A stretch of DNA of 40,371 nt from a virus, in IMG/VR virus record IMGVR_UViG_3300025771_000004, positions 1 to 40,371 of that record; one strand, written 5' to 3'. Below the pieces are notes generated by a model. The model made no database searches, was not told the origin of the DNA, and was given only the letters and a program-made list of their open reading frames with translations. How positions within the stretch are numbered: the first letter of the stretch is position 1; every line of letters starts with the position of its first letter. Made by a program: the position numbers and the translations under genes. Positions 37,064 to 40,371 of the stretch are shown one piece after another.

Positions 37064-40000
37064 ATGGCAAATTCAAGTTTCTATAGCGGCACTGGTACTA
37101 ATCCAACTGACGTTGACTCCATCACAAGCTCGAAGACGGCAGCTGAGACCGCAGCAACAAACGCCGCAACCAGTGAGGCAAATGCTGCCACTAGCGCAAC
37201 TAACGCAGCCGCCAGTGCAACAGATGCCTCTAACAGTGCATCGAGCATCAGTGGGTCTGTAGCCGCAGCTGCGTCCTCAGCAACTGACAGTGCCAACTCA
37301 GCCACCTCATCGAGCACCAGTGCCACTCAAGCTGCCACAAGCGCATCCAATGCTGCTGCCAGTGCAACCTCAGCATCCACCTCGGCAGCTAGTGCAACCT
37401 CAAGCGCCTCTAGTTCAGCTGACAGTGCCCTAGATGCAAGTGGATCCGCTACTGCGGCAGCATCCTCAGCGACTAGTGCAAGTACGTCAGCATCTAATGC
37501 AGCAACAAGTGAAGCTAATGCAGCAACCAGTGCATCCCAGGCTGCTACAAGTGCATCTACAGCACAGGCCGCTGCGACAAACACTGACGTGGCTACCGTC
37601 TCATCTAATGTGTCTTACGTCCAAACCGTGGCTGACAACATCAGTGACGTGGAGACTGTCAGTAACAACGTCCTAAAGATTAATACCGTAGCTGATAACA
37701 TCAGTGATGTCTTAGGTGCTAACACCGCTTCTACCCAAGCAATCTCAAGTGCGGCAGACGCTGCTTCTAGTGCCACTCAGGCTGCTTCAAGTGCAACCTC
37801 GGCTGCTACCAGTGCATCTACTGCTACGGCTGCTAAGGACGCTGCTCTGGAGGCTCTAGACAACTTCGACGATAGATACTTAGGTCAGAAGGCATCAGAT
37901 CCTACTGTTGATAACGACGGTGATGCTTTAGTTGCTGGTGCTCTGTACTTCGATACGACCACAGACACCATGAAGGTGTACGATGGGTCTATCTGGGTGG
38001 CAGCTTATGCATCACTGTCTGGTGCACTTATTGCGGCTAACAACTTGTCTGACGTTGCTAACGTAACAACTGCAAGAACAAACCTAGGTCTAGGAACTGC
38101 GGCAACTACAGCTTCCACAGATTATGCTACAGCTGCCCAGGGCACCCTGGCTGATACGTCAGTTCAACCTAACGATAGCCCAACCTTTGGTTCTATCACC
38201 GTCACTGGCACTGTAGATGGGCGTGACGTTGCCGCTGATGGTGCTACACTAGACGCTGTATCCACGACATATCTGCCGTTTTCTGGCGGCACTCTAACAG
38301 GCGATCTGAACATCACGGGTACTTTGACCAGCGATGGGCTGACTGTGGATGGTGATATTACATTACAAAAGAATAACCCTGTTATAACTATTGCAGATAC
38401 TGGGACTACAAATCAGCAATCTTTTATACGCCAGCTTAGTGGTACGCTGTATTTTGATGGTCAGTCTGGCGCAACTACAGATGGTTCCTTCTTATTTAGG
38501 GGTTATGATGGGTCTACAAATAAGATGCTCATCTCTTACAACGGCGACATCAGCTTCTACGAGGACACAGGCACCACGCCAAAGTTCTTCTGGGATGCGA
38601 GTGCTGAGAGTTTGGGCATTGGGACAACCACACCGAATGGTGAACTTCAAGTATTGGACAATTCATCAAATTGTGTAGTGAACTTCACTTCAGCGGCTGG
38701 TTCGATTACTGCCTTAGGACTTGGCGATGTAGACGATTTAGATAACGGGGCAATTTGGTATTCTAACGCAGATAACTCTATGCGTTTTTATGCTAATGCT
38801 GGAGAACGCATGCGCATCGACGGCAGCGGTAAAGTTGGCATTGGGGTAACAAGCATCAATTCAAACGTGCAACTACATGTTTCTGGTAACATTGCTGCTG
38901 CATCTTCTTCTGTATATGCTGACGCTTATAAGAATTGGGGAACAAACCTAATACTGGACAGTGAGTCAAACCTCCCTATGCTGTTCAAAATAAGCGGCAC
39001 AGAACGCATGCGCATCGACAGCAGCGGTCGGGTTGGCATTGGGACGAGTTCGCCAGCTGAAGACCTAGATATTAATGCGGCTAATGCAACGCTTAGACTA
39101 GATGCCGCTTCAAATTCACAATTTGGAAATCCTACTCTTCAGTTTCTAACCAACGCGGGAAATAATGATTACATAAACTTTGGCGACATTGATGATGCGG
39201 ATGTAGGTCAAATAGGGTATGTCCATTCTGCGGATTACATGCTATTTCAAACCAACGCCTCAGAACGCATGCGCATCGACAGCAGCGGTAATGTTGGAGT
39301 AACTGGGGGTGCAAAAGTTCATTTTGGTTCGACAACAGATAGCAGTTCCCATTACATAAAATACAATTCTGGTGCCAACGGCCTAGAGGTTCATGGTTAT
39401 GGTAGCACAATATTTACCAATTATACTGGCACAGAACGCATGCGCATCGACAGCAGCGGTAACTTGCTGGTGAACCAAACTGCCACAGGTGATTACACAA
39501 CAACAGTAGGTTCATCTTTTAGAGCTTCTGGATTTAGCACCCATACTGCTGATGAAAATGCAGCCCTTCTTTTGAACCGCCTAACATCAGATGGCGACAT
39601 TGCAATATTCCGCAAAGACAACAGCACTGTGGGGAGTATTGGGAGTTACTTTACGAATTCTGTTAGATACCTTTACATCGCTGGTGCATCACCTCAGGAA
39701 TGCGGAATTGGCTTCTATGCTAATGGCATTTACCCTTCAACTGCTACTGGTAGTTTCGCTGATAACTCCAAGGATTTGGGTGTCTCTTCTATTCGTTGGG
39801 ATGACATCTACGCCACCAACGGCACAATCAACACATCTGACCAAAACGAAAAGCAAGACATTGCGGAGCTAACAGATGCAGAGCAACGTGTGGCTGTGGC
39901 TGCCAAAGGCTTACTGCGCAAGTTCCGTTGGCGTGATGCTGTAGAAGAAAAAGGCGATGAAGCCAGAACGCACTTTGGTATCATTGCACAAGACCTACAA

Positions 40001-40147
40001 GCTGCATTTGAGGCTGAAGGATTAGACGCTGGTGACTACGCTATGTTCATTCACTCAACGTGGACTGACGAAGAAACTGGCGAAGAAAGATCACGCATGG
40101 GTGTTCGCTACAGCGAATTACTAGCGTTCATCATTGCTGCAATATAG
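37064..40147 (+). CDS. Long tail fibre with Peptidase_S74 chaperone domain
   Basis: 1027 residues. Residues about 20-270 are a threonine-, serine- and alanine-rich repeat (TAAETAATNAATSEANAATS), probably a coiled shaft. The middle holds short domains (YFDTTTDTMKVYDGSIWV) and then repeated ERMRIDSSG-type units. The C-terminus from about 920 is an intramolecular chaperone of the S74 type: S925-D926 in SDQNEKQDI is the expected self-cleavage site, followed by FGIIAQDLQAAFEAEG and a terminal helix. The 3' half has visibly more A/T and four copies of a 27-base repeat, indicating domain exchange. It recognises the host cell. Confidence 0.9.
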   Translation: MANSSFYSGTGTNPTDVDSITSSKTAAETAATNAATSEANAATSATNAAASATDASNSASSISGSVAAAASSATDSANSATSSSTSATQAATSASNAAASATSASTSAASATSSASSSADSALDASGSATAAASSATSASTSASNAATSEANAATSASQAATSASTAQAAATNTDVATVSSNVSYVQTVADNISDVETVSNNVLKINTVADNISDVLGANTASTQAISSAADAASSATQAASSATSAATSASTATAAKDAALEALDNFDDRYLGQKASDPTVDNDGDALVAGALYFDTTTDTMKVYDGSIWVAAYASLSGALIAANNLSDVANVTTARTNLGLGTAATTASTDYATAAQGTLADTSVQPNDSPTFGSITVTGTVDGRDVAADGATLDAVSTTYLPFSGGTLTGDLNITGTLTSDGLTVDGDITLQKNNPVITIADTGTTNQQSFIRQLSGTLYFDGQSGATTDGSFLFRGYDGSTNKMLISYNGDISFYEDTGTTPKFFWDASAESLGIGTTTPNGELQVLDNSSNCVVNFTSAAGSITALGLGDVDDLDNGAIWYSNADNSMRFYANAGERMRIDGSGKVGIGVTSINSNVQLHVSGNIAAASSSVYADAYKNWGTNLILDSESNLPMLFKISGTERMRIDSSGRVGIGTSSPAEDLDINAANATLRLDAASNSQFGNPTLQFLTNAGNNDYINFGDIDDADVGQIGYVHSADYMLFQTNASERMRIDSSGNVGVTGGAKVHFGSTTDSSSHYIKYNSGANGLEVHGYGSTIFTNYTGTERMRIDSSGNLLVNQTATGDYTTTVGSSFRASGFSTHTADENAALLLNRLTSDGDIAIFRKDNSTVGSIGSYFTNSVRYLYIAGASPQECGIGFYANGIYPSTATGSFADNSKDLGVSSIRWDDIYATNGTINTSDQNEKQDIAELTDAEQRVAVAAKGLLRKFRWRDAVEEKGDEARTHFGIIAQDLQAAFEAEGLDAGDYAMFIHSTWTDEETGEERSRMGVRYSELLAFIIAAI
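38804..39460 (+). repeat. Four 27-base direct repeats inside the tail fibre gene
   Basis: Near-identical copies beginning GAACGCATGCGCATCGAC and encoding ERMRIDSSG (one has G for S) start at 38804, 39002, 39263 and 39434. Between them the sequence is unrelated and AT-rich. DNA identity well above what the protein needs suggests recent duplication or recombination, giving anchor points for domain swapping. Confidence 0.9.
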
Positions 40148-40157
40148 GAGAAACATT

Positions 40158-40371
40158 ATGGCAATCCAATACACATGGTCAGTACCAATGACAGAACGTA
40201 ACTTGGCAGACGGTGGCATTACTGTAATCCACTGGCGTTGCACAGGCGTAGACGGTGATTACTCTGCGTCTAGCTATGGCACAACTAGCCACACACCAGA
40301 TGCGGATGCGGATGGTTTCATTGCTTACGATAGCGTAACGGAAGCCAACTGCATTGCATGGGCGCAAGCCG
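40158..40371 (+). CDS. N-terminal part of wrap-around tail-region protein
   Basis: The first 71 codons of a gene that continues at position 1 of the window (the last 40 bases repeat the first 40). The ATG has an AGGAG ribosome site 10 bases before it and follows the fibre gene after 10 bases. The protein starts MAIQYTWSVPMTERNLADGG and contains IHWRCTGVDGDYSASSYGT, a beta-rich domain with several tyrosines and tryptophans that resembles small accessory proteins downstream of marine phage fibre genes. Total length across the join is 103 residues. Confidence 0.85.
   Translation, partial: MAIQYTWSVPMTERNLADGGITVIHWRCTGVDGDYSASSYGTTSHTPDADADGFIAYDSVTEANCIAWAQA
40332..40371. repeat. Right copy of 40-base terminal overlap
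   Basis: Exact repeat of 1..40; see the left copy. Removing one copy closes a circle of 40331 bases. Confidence 0.95.

Noticed and set aside
1-40371. CRISPR arrays, insertion sequences, toxin-antitoxin or defence genes
   Set aside because: I looked for repeat-spacer patterns, transposases and paired small ORFs and found none beyond the items listed.

Overview
This window looks like one complete genome of a temperate, integrase-carrying marine podovirus. The first 40 bases recur exactly as the last 40, and a 103-residue gene runs off the right end (40158..40371) and finishes at the left end (1..138). The contig is therefore a circle cut at an arbitrary point, as expected for circularly permuted, headful-packaged DNA. 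All convincing genes lie on the + strand. The host is probably a marine alphaproteobacterium: the candidate attachment core is the 3' half of a CAT-anticodon tRNA gene with an encoded CCA end, and the phage carries a B12-dependent ribonucleotide reductase. The host is an inference only.

Layout. 1-2.3 kb: small proteins and a lysis cassette (holin-like proteins, unimolecular spanin, T7-lysozyme-like amidase), closed by a terminator. 2.4-3.9 kb: attachment region, three tiny genes and a tyrosine integrase with its own terminator. 3.9-15.6 kb: T7/SP6-type single-subunit RNA polymerase, then gp2.5-like ssDNA-binding protein, endonuclease I, primase-helicase, MazG, DNA polymerase A, 5'-3' exonuclease, a DUF3310 protein and class II ribonucleotide reductase. 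15.6-16.76 kb: a gene-poor, strongly structured region. 16.8-28.8 kb: fibre-like protein with chaperone, tail nozzle, cupin-like protein, internal virion proteins and a 1901-residue giant protein with a methyltransferase-like fold and a HEVAH zinc-peptidase motif. 28.8-37 kb: small and large terminase, P22-like portal, scaffold, major capsid protein and head-tail adaptor. 37-40.4 kb: long tail fibre with a self-cleaving C-terminal chaperone, then the gene that wraps around.

The polymerase should read its own promoters. Three copies of a 17-base element (3936, 6667, 15812) resemble the SP6 promoter and sit before the RNA polymerase gene, before the replication block and before the late half of the genome. 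Transcription modules are bounded by clear hairpin terminators (2316, 3857, 7740, 35772).

The most striking observation is that the major capsid gene is split by a 255-base group I intron (34638..34892) with no ORF. P1 with its U.G wobble and P10 independently define both splice sites, and the P, Q, R and S core elements, P3, P7, P8 and the subgroup IA hallmarks P7.1/P7.2 can be drawn by hand. Removing it restores a 294-residue capsid protein. A second point of interest is the 1.2-kb region at 15.6-16.76 kb, which holds several long inverted repeats, including an approximately 17-bp stem in the leader of the third promoter. It may be a replication origin and/or an undescribed structured RNA.
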